Assembly (NCBI GenBank): GCA_000827325.1
Contig: KN832892.1
Coordinates: 434,001 to 498,000 of the forward strand
Direction of reading: 5' to 3'
Origin: Oidiodendron maius Zn
Lineage: Eukaryota; Ascomycota; Leotiomycetes; Myxotrichaceae
Length of the DNA: 64,000 bases
Numbering within the stretch: the first letter of the stretch is position 1; each line of letters opens with the position of its first letter. The notes under the pieces are model-generated. The model was given only the letters and a program-made list of their open reading frames with translations, was not told where the DNA came from and made no database searches. The position numbers and the translations under genes were made by a program. This document shows, piece after piece, positions 55,685 to 64,000 of the stretch.

Positions 55685-56935
55685 ATTTGCGATAAGGCTG
55701 AGGTCAGTCAAGATAATAATTGAAGTTGACGATGGATCAGAATTGCAAGGTGACTCGTTATGCATTATATCTGTGCTAGAAATTTCTCAGGCTGAGGTAA
55801 ATGACGGCAGATCTATTTAGTCTTTACATTACCCAGGTTTAGGCGATGCGGGAAAATGCAGGATCCCGTAGCGTGGGCCTGATTCACAATGACTTAATTT
55901 CTTTCTAGTATAACATTCTTTTTTCGGAGATGCGGGGAAACCTTACTTTAATTAACATACTTTAACCAGCATCCAGAACTGGCATGAACTTTAGGCAGGG
56001 TCCGGGTTTCATTAACAGTGCTAGGGACATTTAGGCAAATCGAGAAATTGCTAATAGCGGTATACAGCAGGTATCCTAGACGCCTATTGTACTAGACATG
56101 TATTGTTTTCGAGATTGCTAGGAAGAACGAAATATAAAAGAGGCGACTAGTAATGTCATCGCGGCTAAATAGCTTACAACCAACATCAACCATTCTATCC
56201 ACCTGCAGTCACCTGGATCAATCCATACGCCCGCAGCCCGCCAAAGACGGATACACAATCAGATGATGATCGGCTTGTTTTGGGACGTTCAAGTATCTTA
56301 GATCCGCAACGTCCCACATGGGCACCCACCTACCAGATGCGACCTCGCGGGCCTAGCACACACTGGATGGCGAGCATATCCGCTATTTCATTGTATCTGA
56401 TCGGGAAGTTCGTCCCTCTGAAACGAGTGGTTTTGTTATCCGATTGCTCGTGCTATAATGATCTAATATAAGAACAGAATTGTCTAGAACCAATTTTCGT
56501 CGACCAGGCCCGACCTGTCTGATTGATTATTCGCCCAGTGCTTGATCCTTCCTCGCGGGCTTCCATCCGTAGATGGCATTCCTTCGTTTATCCAGTCAGC
56601 AACAGAGCACTACTCACCCTGAGCCAAAGCAGAAGTTTGTGGGGCGAGAACCTACACAAGATGATACGCGTGGATCTTACGGTCATTCAAGTCCATTCGC
56701 ATCTTGCTGAGGTGGATTTGTACAATGAGGGGAGACCACTATTTGTCGCGAGAGGATGTTCCGATGTTCCGGATTACTCAGCTGTTGGCAAGAGACAATA
56801 TTTTATTGCCTGGGCTACATCGGCATCTAACATACCTTCTTCAGGACAACCATTGGCAGGAGTAGACGAGCCCCCTGGGCAATATTATTCTCTTTCAGAT
56901 GGTATTGGTTGCTTTATCTCTCAGTCGCAGCGCCC
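55685..56935. promoter_or_regulatory. divergent promoter, GH11 xylanase / Zn2Cys6 regulator
   Basis: About 1.25 kb head-to-head. It has GGCTAAA at 56163-56169 and GCGGGG (a CreA-type match) near 55933. A plus frame from 56523 runs into the regulator in another phase and is not called. Confidence 0.5.
56163..56169 (+). promoter_or_regulatory. XlnR/Xyr1-type site GGCTAAA, GH11 promoter
   Basis: Exact GGCTAAR match 479 bp upstream of the xylanase start and about 770 bp upstream of the divergent regulator. Could serve both genes. Confidence 0.45.
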
Positions 56936-58993
56936 ATGTTCTATACTTTCGTTCCAGCTGAGGAAAGGCGGGAGACGGTTTACGGCAACAAGCGCCGTAA
57001 GGCTAACAGAGCTTGTGACCACTGCAGGCTGCATCGTGTCCGCTGCTCTGGGGGCCGCTCTTGCTCGAGATGCATCGAGAAAGATATCCCATGTGTGTTT
57101 TCTGTGCGCTCTAGCCAACAAGCAGATGGAACTCGGCACACTAATGCCTCGGGAGAGAGCAGGAGGGTGGGGCAGGCAGCTCGTGCCTCGCATTCCATTG
57201 ACAGTGACAATACAACAAAGTCACTCCGGGAAGGCATAGACTCAATGCTGGGATTCACCTCGAAAATCAACGAGTTCTTCTCAGTAGTCTTGGTGCATTC
57301 GTTTCCACCTGCGTGGGAAAATGCCTCTCCTCCAAAGTTCTCGACGCCATATCTTCAAGCAGTACCAGAGGCGGAAACGTCTTGTGAGAGCCAGCTTTCA
57401 AGATCCCAGATTAATTCACTCCTATGTATCTACTGGAGGCGGTACCATGACTTGGCTCCGATATTCTCGAGAACAGAATTTGAACAGCAGTTGGAACTTC
57501 ATTGGGCCAACGTCGCCAAAGGACAAGGGGGTTCGTTGCTTTTCAATGCTGTCATGGCCCTCTGCTCACATTATGCTTTCCATTCCAGTCTCAACAGTCA
57601 ACTGCTGGGCTTTCAAGGCAACAAGCCATCCATTGCTCAGCACTATTTTGGTGGTTGCTTGGAGAGCATTGGCTTAGCGACAACCTTCGGCGAGCCCACC
57701 ATCCTGCATGTGCAGTCTTATATAATTATGGCTCTGTATCTACTGGGTGCTGGTCAACTTCAGGCAGCGTACAATATAACTGGAATGGGGATACGGGTAG
57801 CGCATATTCTTAACTTACATCGAGAACCGGCTCAAAGCATCGAGGCTGATTACAAGGAGATCTCGAGACGGGTTTGGTGGACCCTCGTGCATCTCGACTT
57901 CAAATCATCTAAACGGCTGGGAAAGCCTCTGGGGGTCCAATTGGACACGGTGACATGCATACTTCCTGGGCAGCAGGCTAATTCTTCGACGTGGAGTAGC
58001 TCGATGACTTATCATGATCAATCTGTTCTCCTCACGTCGCTGAGCCTCCACGCCGATCAGGCCATGTCCAAGCACCATGTCTCAGAGATTGAGAACGGCT
58101 TAGCAGGATTAGAGAATCGAACTCGAGTACTTACGGAAGAGCTGCACCGCCTTCACAACTGGAGGGAGAATATACTGAAGTCTTCGACTTTCGGGAAGTT
58201 ATTCTTGAATACAGGCGATTATCCTGCGTCCGTTATAGAAAGATCCGAATACGAAGCACCAGAACGAATGAGCTCCCAGGTACAGCAAGGAACACTTCTT
58301 GAGTTACAATATCATGATGCTATGAACGAATTACATCGTCCTTTCATACGTTTTGCTCGCCACTTCTCACATCCTGAGCGGAACGTTTTGATCGATGCTC
58401 ACGCCACAACGTCCCTACGGCACGCGATGATGACGATTGACATAGTTCACTGCCGAATAACACACTATGAGATATTGCGAGGCTGTAGCGAGCTGCTGCA
58501 GTGGCAATGGAATGCGGTTCTAACCTTAATTGGGTTTATGCTGGCCTACCCGTTGTGCTTTCTCCATCCAGAAGCCGATAAACGTTTAATTATGGCTATT
58601 GAAGTATATGAATCCACTGCAAGCTGGACTTTCGCTACTCGAGCCGCCAGTATTGCCAAAAATATGCGCGAAAGGGCAAATGGACTAGTTGTACTCCTCA
58701 AAGATAAAGGAGGCCTTAATCACAAAGATCTTGGCCCACAGGGTTCTACTAACAGCGGTTTAAATGACAACAACTATGAGGGACATGCAGTGAGTGTCAT
58801 GGAAAACCAATTCCTGGCCGGAGAGCCCGGGGCGGGAGGGGACGATCTTTGGTCATGGATTGAAGGGATAGACGCAAATGCGTGGCCAAGATACCACGAC
58901 GAAGTCAGTGCGACACTGGCAGACCTCCAAGAACCGTCGAGGGACAGCCAACCGTTTACTATGGAGAGAGGCTATTGGGGGACGGGTGGATAG
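56936..58993 (+). CDS. Zn2Cys6 transcription factor with fungal_trans domain
   Basis: A 685-aa nuclear regulator, intronless from the ATG at 56936 (an upstream TTG opens the same frame but ATG is preferred). The zinc cluster is at residues about 22-48: CDHC, RLHRVR, C, SGGRS, CSRC, IEKDIP, C, preceded by basic NKRRKANRA. The fungal_trans region spans about 150-420, with YWRRYHDLAPIFSRTEFEQQ and ISRRVWWTLVHLDFKSSKRLGKP. It is divergent from the GH11 gene, so it is a candidate local regulator of the xylan enzymes; it is not recognisable as XlnR or AraR from these motifs. It could equally control the SDR/ABM pair downstream. Confidence 0.9.
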   Translation: MFYTFVPAEERRETVYGNKRRKANRACDHCRLHRVRCSGGRSCSRCIEKDIPCVFSVRSSQQADGTRHTNASGESRRVGQAARASHSIDSDNTTKSLREGIDSMLGFTSKINEFFSVVLVHSFPPAWENASPPKFSTPYLQAVPEAETSCESQLSRSQINSLLCIYWRRYHDLAPIFSRTEFEQQLELHWANVAKGQGGSLLFNAVMALCSHYAFHSSLNSQLLGFQGNKPSIAQHYFGGCLESIGLATTFGEPTILHVQSYIIMALYLLGAGQLQAAYNITGMGIRVAHILNLHREPAQSIEADYKEISRRVWWTLVHLDFKSSKRLGKPLGVQLDTVTCILPGQQANSSTWSSSMTYHDQSVLLTSLSLHADQAMSKHHVSEIENGLAGLENRTRVLTEELHRLHNWRENILKSSTFGKLFLNTGDYPASVIERSEYEAPERMSSQVQQGTLLELQYHDAMNELHRPFIRFARHFSHPERNVLIDAHATTSLRHAMMTIDIVHCRITHYEILRGCSELLQWQWNAVLTLIGFMLAYPLCFLHPEADKRLIMAIEVYESTASWTFATRAASIAKNMRERANGLVVLLKDKGGLNHKDLGPQGSTNSGLNDNNYEGHAVSVMENQFLAGEPGAGGDDLWSWIEGIDANAWPRYHDEVSATLADLQEPSRDSQPFTMERGYWGTGG

Positions 58994-59143
58994 TTTGATG
59001 ACGAGAAAGGCGGCGAAAGGCAGCGAGAATAGAGAAGAACCCCTATTGACCAATCATATAGGAGAGGTGTTGAATAAAGGTAGAATTTTAATTGAATCTC
59101 GCGGATTATATCCCTGTTACCGAGACATATGCAGACAAATACA

Positions 59144-60320
59144 TTAATCGGATGACTGTGGTCTTAAAACTCGCAATTTGAGTGCGTCGGAGTTGCCGAG
59201 TTCATTATTTCTCAACTCAAGCTCCTCAACATCCCAATTTACTACCAAATGCTGTCCATTGAGATACTCCGGCCTCCGGGCCGCAAGGTATACCAACACC
59301 GCGCCTGTTAGTGCTGCTATTGAAATCAATAAGGGGTTAGTGGGTTGTAGACCTTAAGGAACAAGCCGTGCAAACTATAACTCGAATGGAACGGGGATTT
59401 TGAGCTTACGTGTATCCTTCGCATACGGCCTGAAGATATCTAATGTCATGTCTGTCTCACAGGTTCCGGGCGAGACGCTGTATGCTACCACTTCGGGATT
59501 TTCTGCTGCTATGAATTCGGTAAACTTAACAACTGCTATCTTGCTAGTGAAGTAGGAGCTGAAGGACGGCGGTGCTGCGTTGACAATGCTGGTGAGGTTC
59601 ACAATGGTCGGAGCTGGAGGCTTGGTTTCCTTGATGAGGCGCAAGAATCCTGCGGTGACGAGGAAAGTTCCCTTGACATTTATCTCAAAGTCTTTCCACC
59701 AGAGTGTAGACGAGGCCTTTTCAATTGTATCTGATGGCCTAAGTAATTGAGAATGCTGGGTCAGCTCTTTCTAATGGGAGGACTTAAATGCTCAACAAGA
59801 ACAAATAAGATGAAAATGACGAATCCAAGAGGAGGCCCCGATGAGTGGTAGATAAAAGCCTTACAATGTGAGAACTCCAGCATTATTGATAAGAGTGTCC
59901 GCCGTGCCGAAGTGTGATTTGACCTCTGCATACAAGTCTGTGACAGACTTCTCGTTTGAGATGTCAGTCACGACACAAAGTACATCGATCGTTGGGCTCT
60001 CTTTCAAAATAGCCTCCTTTGTTCTTTCCAGTCCTAAAATCGAGCGTCCTGCCAATACCAAGCCCTTCACACCTGCTTTAGCATGTGCCAATGCAATTGC
60101 CTCAAGCGAGTTATTAGACACCTCGACACCCGTAGTGAAAGGGAGAATATTTACTACTTACGACGCCGAGTCCTCTCCCACCACCTGTTATAATGGACAC
60201 TTTGCCCGTCTGGGCGAGCTCCTTATTACTCGGATCCACCGCTGGATAGATATCCCGAAAGCAAGATTTAGTTATGCATTCCGCCTTGGTATAAGCGTCA
60301 GGGTCAACAACGGGCGACAT
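59144..60320 (-). CDS. short-chain dehydrogenase/reductase
   Basis: A 298-aa NAD(P)-dependent oxidoreductase from exons 60320-60162, 60121 or 60100-59865, 59738-59410 and 59316-59144. Motifs: cofactor loop TGGGRGLG, NNAG in INNAGVL, catalytic Ser in NLTSIVN, YFTSK as the Tyr-xxx-Lys pair, and SPGTCETDM. The end (GAVLVYLAARRPEYLNGQH, then VVNWDVEELE) is typical of fungal SDRs. Two acceptors for exon 2 lie 21 bp apart and both keep frame; the inner one (at 60100) gives GLGV-AIALAHAKAG, the better family match (298 aa is for that choice plus none of the 7 extra residues). Divergent from the ABM gene with 472 bp between. Cytosolic; substrate unknown. Confidence 0.88.
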
Positions 60321-60792
60321 CTTAGTATAATTTAATATCTTTCGCACAACCACAGCAAAATATGCGCACCAGTCCCTTTTATTGCTGAGTTCATGAAGTC
60401 AATCACATGTGTAAACGCGATCAAGATACACTAATAAGTGCGAGCCCACAAATTGCCAAAAGGAGACTTCCCCTTCAAGCAATTTTCTTGCCGGAAACAG
60501 ACTAGCAGAGCAGAGATCGCCCAAATGGATGTTCCGAGAAGACCCAATTTCGAGCCTCTACGTAACTAGCAATTAATAATAACGATAATAGCGTACAAGA
60601 AGCACGGATGATCTTATCATTTCTTACATTGATAAATCTTATAAAGCCATTATAAATCTATTAACAAGAGCCGTGAGTTCCGAATATAAATCTGGTCTGT
60701 CCCGGAGTGTCTTAATTCCGCCGATGCCTTCATATCTTCTGATTGGCCCGTAATTTCCAACGCAAAGACCCTGTGAAAAATAATTCAGTAGC
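60321..60792. promoter_or_regulatory. divergent promoter, SDR / ABM gene
   Basis: A 472-bp head-to-head gap with no gene. Co-expression of the two flanking genes is likely from the arrangement alone. Confidence 0.5.
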
Positions 60793-61260
60793 ATGGCTAG
60801 CAAAAAAGAAGAGTTGATTATTCTCGTCCGACTATCTATCGCACCTGAAAATATCCCTGTCTTTCTTGAAGCACTGCATGACTGCTTCAGCCACTGCCTA
60901 GAGGAGCCAGAGTGTGAGCGGTTTGAAATATTTCAGAATTCTTCTGAAGGGGAATTTTGCCTGCTTGGGACTTGGAGGGAAAGCAAGCAATGGTTCATAA
61001 AGGTGAGACGGCACGGACTCCGCCATCTGAGATGCGAATGGTCTCTGACAGTATCTGACACAGGAGCAACTCACTAAACCGTACTACGAGCCCTATCTTG
61101 CCGTAACACGTCCACTATGGGTGAAGGATCGTAAGTCTAGGCCCAAATAAATTAGTCTAAGTCTATGTCAGTTTCTGAAACCAATCTTGGGACAGGCATC
61201 ATCGAATATCTCGAGCCAGTACCTGTGGTTGAGCCCTTTTTTCGAGCAGGTGTTAAATAG
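60793..61260 (+). CDS. antibiotic-biosynthesis-monooxygenase (ABM) fold protein
   Basis: A 113-aa protein from exons 60793-61002, 61064-61130 and 61196-61260, all in phase. The fold begins ELIILVRLSIAPENIPVFLE and continues CERFEIFQNSSEGEFCLLGT, WRESKQWFIK, then EQLTKPYYEPYLAVTRPLWV. This ferredoxin-like dimeric fold includes cofactor-free quinone-forming monooxygenases and small-molecule-binding stress proteins. With the adjacent SDR it could modify an aromatic or quinone compound (inference). It appears complete. Confidence 0.8.
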
Positions 61261-61940
61261 GTTGCCGTTTTCGCATAGGGTATGTGAATGTTACTTGAGC
61301 GAGATTGGCAAGTAAGAACAAGATTTAATTCAGATATTCACGACGATATATCAACAGATACAAAATCAAGGCACTAAAATGACTAGACCTACTATTGTGC
61401 CATAAAACATATAATAATCTCACACCCAAAGCTGACAGCCACTCACGGAGAGCGTGGAAAGACTACTATTCTCAAAGTCAGTGGGCCTCTCCCGTTTCAT
61501 GTAGAAGAACAAGTCTTTAAAAGTTCCACTACAATGCGACTGGGGAATACATAATCATAGAGGATCTCCTGGATTCTAAGGGCTTTTTGACTTAGCGGAA
61601 TGGGTTCTTGGGATGACTGTGATGGCTGCCTATATTATTCCGGACTCTTGCCGAGAGGGCTAACATGCATTTTATATCTACTATTTAAACCAATTCAAAA
61701 CAGAATTTTATATATCAACACTATACCCTAGCTTAGCTTTCATATAGCTAAGAATTGCAATACATGGCAGTGCGAAAGAGCTGATTTAATGGAACGATAT
61801 TGCTTTTCTATTCTACAGAGTAAACCAAGTCGCTGAAAAATGGGACTCTCTATCTCAAATGTCACTTTTCTTTTGTTCCATGCCGCCCCTTTGACGCCGT
61901 TACTTCCAAGCGTAATCTATTTTATCACAGGTTTCGACAT
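61261..61940. other. intergenic between convergent genes
   Basis: About 0.68 kb, 3'-3'. AT-rich toward the right. No gene or repeat recognised. Confidence 0.4.
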
Positions 61941-62307
61941 TCACTCTTCCCATGACTCCTCGCGGCGGCGGTGACCCTTCTTCTTTGAAGCTGCTGGTGG
62001 GGGTGGGCTCGGCGGATACGGGGGAGGAGGAGTACCACCTAGACGCCCAAATCAGTACATACAACTAGTTTCTATGATGGGCTCACTAACCGGAACACCA
62101 GCAGTGCTGGGAGCAGACGGGGTGACCGCAATCGGGCTTCGCAGCACCGAAGTCGCAGTCACAGTCGTTGCGGCAAGCGGCCATGCTGGCAGGGGGGTCG
62201 CATCGAGAGAGACGGCCGACGGGGACTCTCGGCTCTAGGAAATCGTTTGTGGCCATGGCCAAAGAGGCCGCGGCTGCTAAGAAAGCAATGAAAGAAGTGG
62301 TGTGCAT
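61941..62307 (-). CDS. small secreted 8-cysteine protein with Pro-rich basic tail
   Basis: A 104-aa secreted protein from exons 62307-62091 and 62038-61941 (52-bp intron, GTTAGT donor). A signal peptide (MHTTSFIAFLAAAASLAMAT) precedes a compact domain of about 40 residues with eight Cys: one each in RCDPP, AACRN, DCDCD (two), PDCGHP, VCSQ, HCWC (two). If the intron is not spliced, the frame stops right after CWCSG. Spliced, it gains a tail GTPPPPYPPSPPPPAASKKK followed by GHRRREESWEE. The Cys domain looks like a disulfide-stabilised toxin or effector fold; the polyproline and basic tail may bind cell wall or membranes. No family recognised. Confidence 0.65.
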
Positions 62308-63248
62308 AATGTATGATGAGTAGAAGTGTGTGACGGATGTGAATGCTGTAGTAATGATGGTCTGAGGAGGTGATATCTGGGAGCAAAGGGTAACTTATAT
62401 ACTTCTCTTGTTCTCATTCTTTCGACCACAAAAAATATGGATATCATCCTCGCGAGGCTATGCCCATGAATTGTCCGTGGAATGACAGCCCGGGGGCTCA
62501 AGATGAAGATGGGAGGCTGATCACTTAGCTAGAGGATTGATGCGACGAGGCTGAAATTGGCGAGTGATGCCAGACGATTTTCTGCAAGAGGAGCCCTTCG
62601 GAACTCTACTTCCTAGTATTAGGATTCTGGGTGGGCCAAATTTCAGACGATGGGATTCCGCGTATTAATTTTTAGAACTTTATCCGGGGTCTACGGTTCT
62701 ATAGCCTCTCTTGGTACCTGGTATACCTAGTTCACTCTGCTTGGTTCCTTCGATAGAATAGTACGTACACAACTAGTCCGCTTGCTTAAAATAGCAAATA
62801 TATCTTGGAGCCGATCCATTCTTTATTTAAGTTATTAGGTATGTGCAGCACGGACACTATATTGAATGGAACACAGCGCTACGTATGGAGCAACATGTCG
62901 TGTGAGCAGCTCGGAAGGTCCGGGGAATGAATAAACCAATTATAGACACTTTAACCTTGCCTGCTGCGCCGCTCACGGAGCAGCCTCTGGGCTTGCTGTA
63001 CGTACATTTTGCGTTTCCGCGTACTGAGCCTCTGTTTTCTGCTCCTTTTTTTCTTGCGCCTCTTTCTTGATTAACCATTCGCATTGTGCCCCATTCCTAC
63101 TGACTGACGGTCCTAGCCGGCCCAGCCCGTTTTCCAATACCTCTCCTATATATTCCTCCATTTCTTGCCCTTCCACTTAGAGCAGAACCAGTCTTATCAG
63201 AAACGACGTGTCTAGCTTTCACTTTGCAGTACGAGGAACACAATCAAG
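62308..63248. other. intergenic, two divergent promoters
   Basis: About 0.94 kb between the secreted protein and the WW-domain gene. Short overlapping frames show no family features. TATA-like TATATA stands near 62395. Confidence 0.4.
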
Positions 63249-63719
63249 ATGGCTTCTACACCCGCTGCCTCTTCTGGCGCCGACTTGCCTCCCAACTTTG
63301 CCTCGGCAACGGATCCCGCGACAGGTAAGACCTACTACATTAACGAGAAAGAGGGAACCACCTCCTTCACACACCCAAGACATACCGAGCTTCACGAGCC
63401 ATACACACCCGGAATCCCATACCCATACGAGCGGATGATCGACGAAAGAGGACGTGCGTATTACTTGGACCGTGAGGCTAAGACTTCTTCCTGGCTGCAC
63501 CCTACGAAACTAGCCGAGCTAAAATCTAAAGGAGTGTTGGATAAGGATGGCAGTGGAGAGTCCTGGAGAGACTGGATATTGGAGGAGATCGCGAAAGAGC
63601 CCAATAAAGGCGATCCGTACTGGGTTGATTATAAGACGGGTGAGGTAGGTTGGCAGAGTCCAGACGATGCCAAAGTCGCGAGGGAGAAAGCGGAGGCAAG
63701 GCGCGCGAAAAATGCGTGA
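63249..63719 (+). CDS. triple WW-domain protein
   Basis: A 156-aa intronless protein with three WW-like repeats. Repeat 1: LPPNFASATDPATGKTYYIN to TTSFTHP (Trp replaced at both signature positions). Repeat 2: PYPYERMIDERGRAYYLDR to TSSWLHP. Repeat 3: KGDPYWVDYKTGEVGWQSP. WW modules bind proline-rich ligands. No signal peptide; a C-terminal Ala/Lys/Arg helix ends the protein. It is probably a cytosolic or nuclear adaptor. The neighbouring secreted protein has a polyproline tail, but the two act in different compartments. Confidence 0.8.
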   Translation: MASTPAASSGADLPPNFASATDPATGKTYYINEKEGTTSFTHPRHTELHEPYTPGIPYPYERMIDERGRAYYLDREAKTSSWLHPTKLAELKSKGVLDKDGSGESWRDWILEEIAKEPNKGDPYWVDYKTGEVGWQSPDDAKVAREKAEARRAKNA

Positions 63720-64000
63720 TTTAGCCAGTTCAATGTTTTATATACCCGTTGTTGATCGATGATACTCATTGCGAGCTAGACGTGGAGCTTTGGGAATGTG
63801 ACAAAAGACCAAAACGAGATGAACCACAGAAGGCAGATCTTCTAATCGTCTCTTAAATTCTTCAACTTAGTGGAGCCGACGAGTCTAGGCCACCCAAGAG
63901 TATTCATATAATGCACCAACAGCATGCAACATTCCAATGCGATACCATTCGTATGAGAAGCTTGGAAGGAAATAAATACCCGGAGGTCGTCCCGTCGTAG
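63720..64000. other. 3' flank to window end
   Basis: 281 bp after the WW-domain gene. No feature recognised. Confidence 0.4.

Noticed and set aside
56523-57239. 238-residue plus-strand open frame before and over the start of the third Zn2Cys6 gene
   Set aside because: It overlaps the zinc-cluster region in another phase, has no family features and no splice link to the regulator.
1-64000. Secondary-metabolite core genes (PKS, NRPS, terpene cyclase, RiPP precursor)
   Set aside because: None found; regulators, transporters and tailoring-type enzymes alone do not make a biosynthetic cluster.
1-64000. CRISPR arrays, bacterial operons and ribosome binding sites
   Set aside because: Spliced genes and fungal families throughout; no regularly spaced direct repeats of CRISPR type.

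Overview
The window is nuclear DNA of a filamentous ascomycete of the Pezizomycotina, most likely in or near the Eurotiales (Aspergillus, Penicillium, Talaromyces). Several things point this way: short spliceosomal introns (40-90 bp, GT..AG) in most genes, Zn2Cys6 regulators, Dal5-type MFS permeases, fungal-type CBM1 cellulose-binding modules, an F-box protein of a fungal expanded type, HET-domain relics, and AT-rich transposon fossils that look RIP-mutated. No rRNA, tRNA or CRISPR array was recognised. The genus assignment is inference.

Layout. (1) 1-13.1 kb: a compact block made of a Zn2Cys6 regulator, a cytosolic GH2 beta-mannosidase, a Dal5-family transporter, a prolyl-oligopeptidase-like S9 peptidase and a membrane-anchored HSL-type esterase. 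Copies of one GC-rich motif, ACCGGNGGCCGG, lie 150-330 bp upstream of the start codons of all four structural genes, so the block looks like a co-regulated catabolic or modification cluster. (2) 13.1-36 kb: accessory DNA. It holds a copia-like LTR fossil, a divergent SURF4/Erv29 paralogue, a Cys-Pro-rich small membrane protein, an F-box gene, an Hsp70-like gene, a broken SGNH hydrolase, a DJ-1/PfpI gene, a secreted epoxide hydrolase, a C2H2 gene, and a decayed NmrA-like gene. A patchwork of Tc1-like relics, a broken HET-domain gene and a G-tract MITE closes it. (3) 36-44.6 kb: an intracellular GH31 glucosidase divergent from a second Dal5-type transporter and followed by a Zn2Cys6 regulator, which reads as an uptake-and-hydrolysis module. 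(4) 46.4-59 kb: three secreted arabinoxylan enzymes on the minus strand (GH54 fused to CBM1, GH43, GH11 fused to CBM1). Each has a GGCTAAR (XlnR/Xyr1-type) site upstream, and a further Zn2Cys6 regulator follows. TE fossils lie between the enzymes. (5) 59-64 kb: a divergent SDR/ABM-monooxygenase-like pair, a secreted 8-cysteine protein with a proline-rich basic tail, and a WW-domain protein.

The window as a whole is a plant-polymer and specialised-substrate utilisation region. Four separate loci each pair hydrolases or redox enzymes with a transporter and/or a local Zn2Cys6 regulator, and they are separated by transposon-rich, RIP-decayed DNA. The most original signal is the ACCGGNGGCCGG motif shared by the promoters of the first block. 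Second are the triplicated CGGCTA-containing repeat in the GH54 promoter and the GH54-CBM1 architecture. Gene models were assembled by hand from splice consensus and reading frame; no database search was run.
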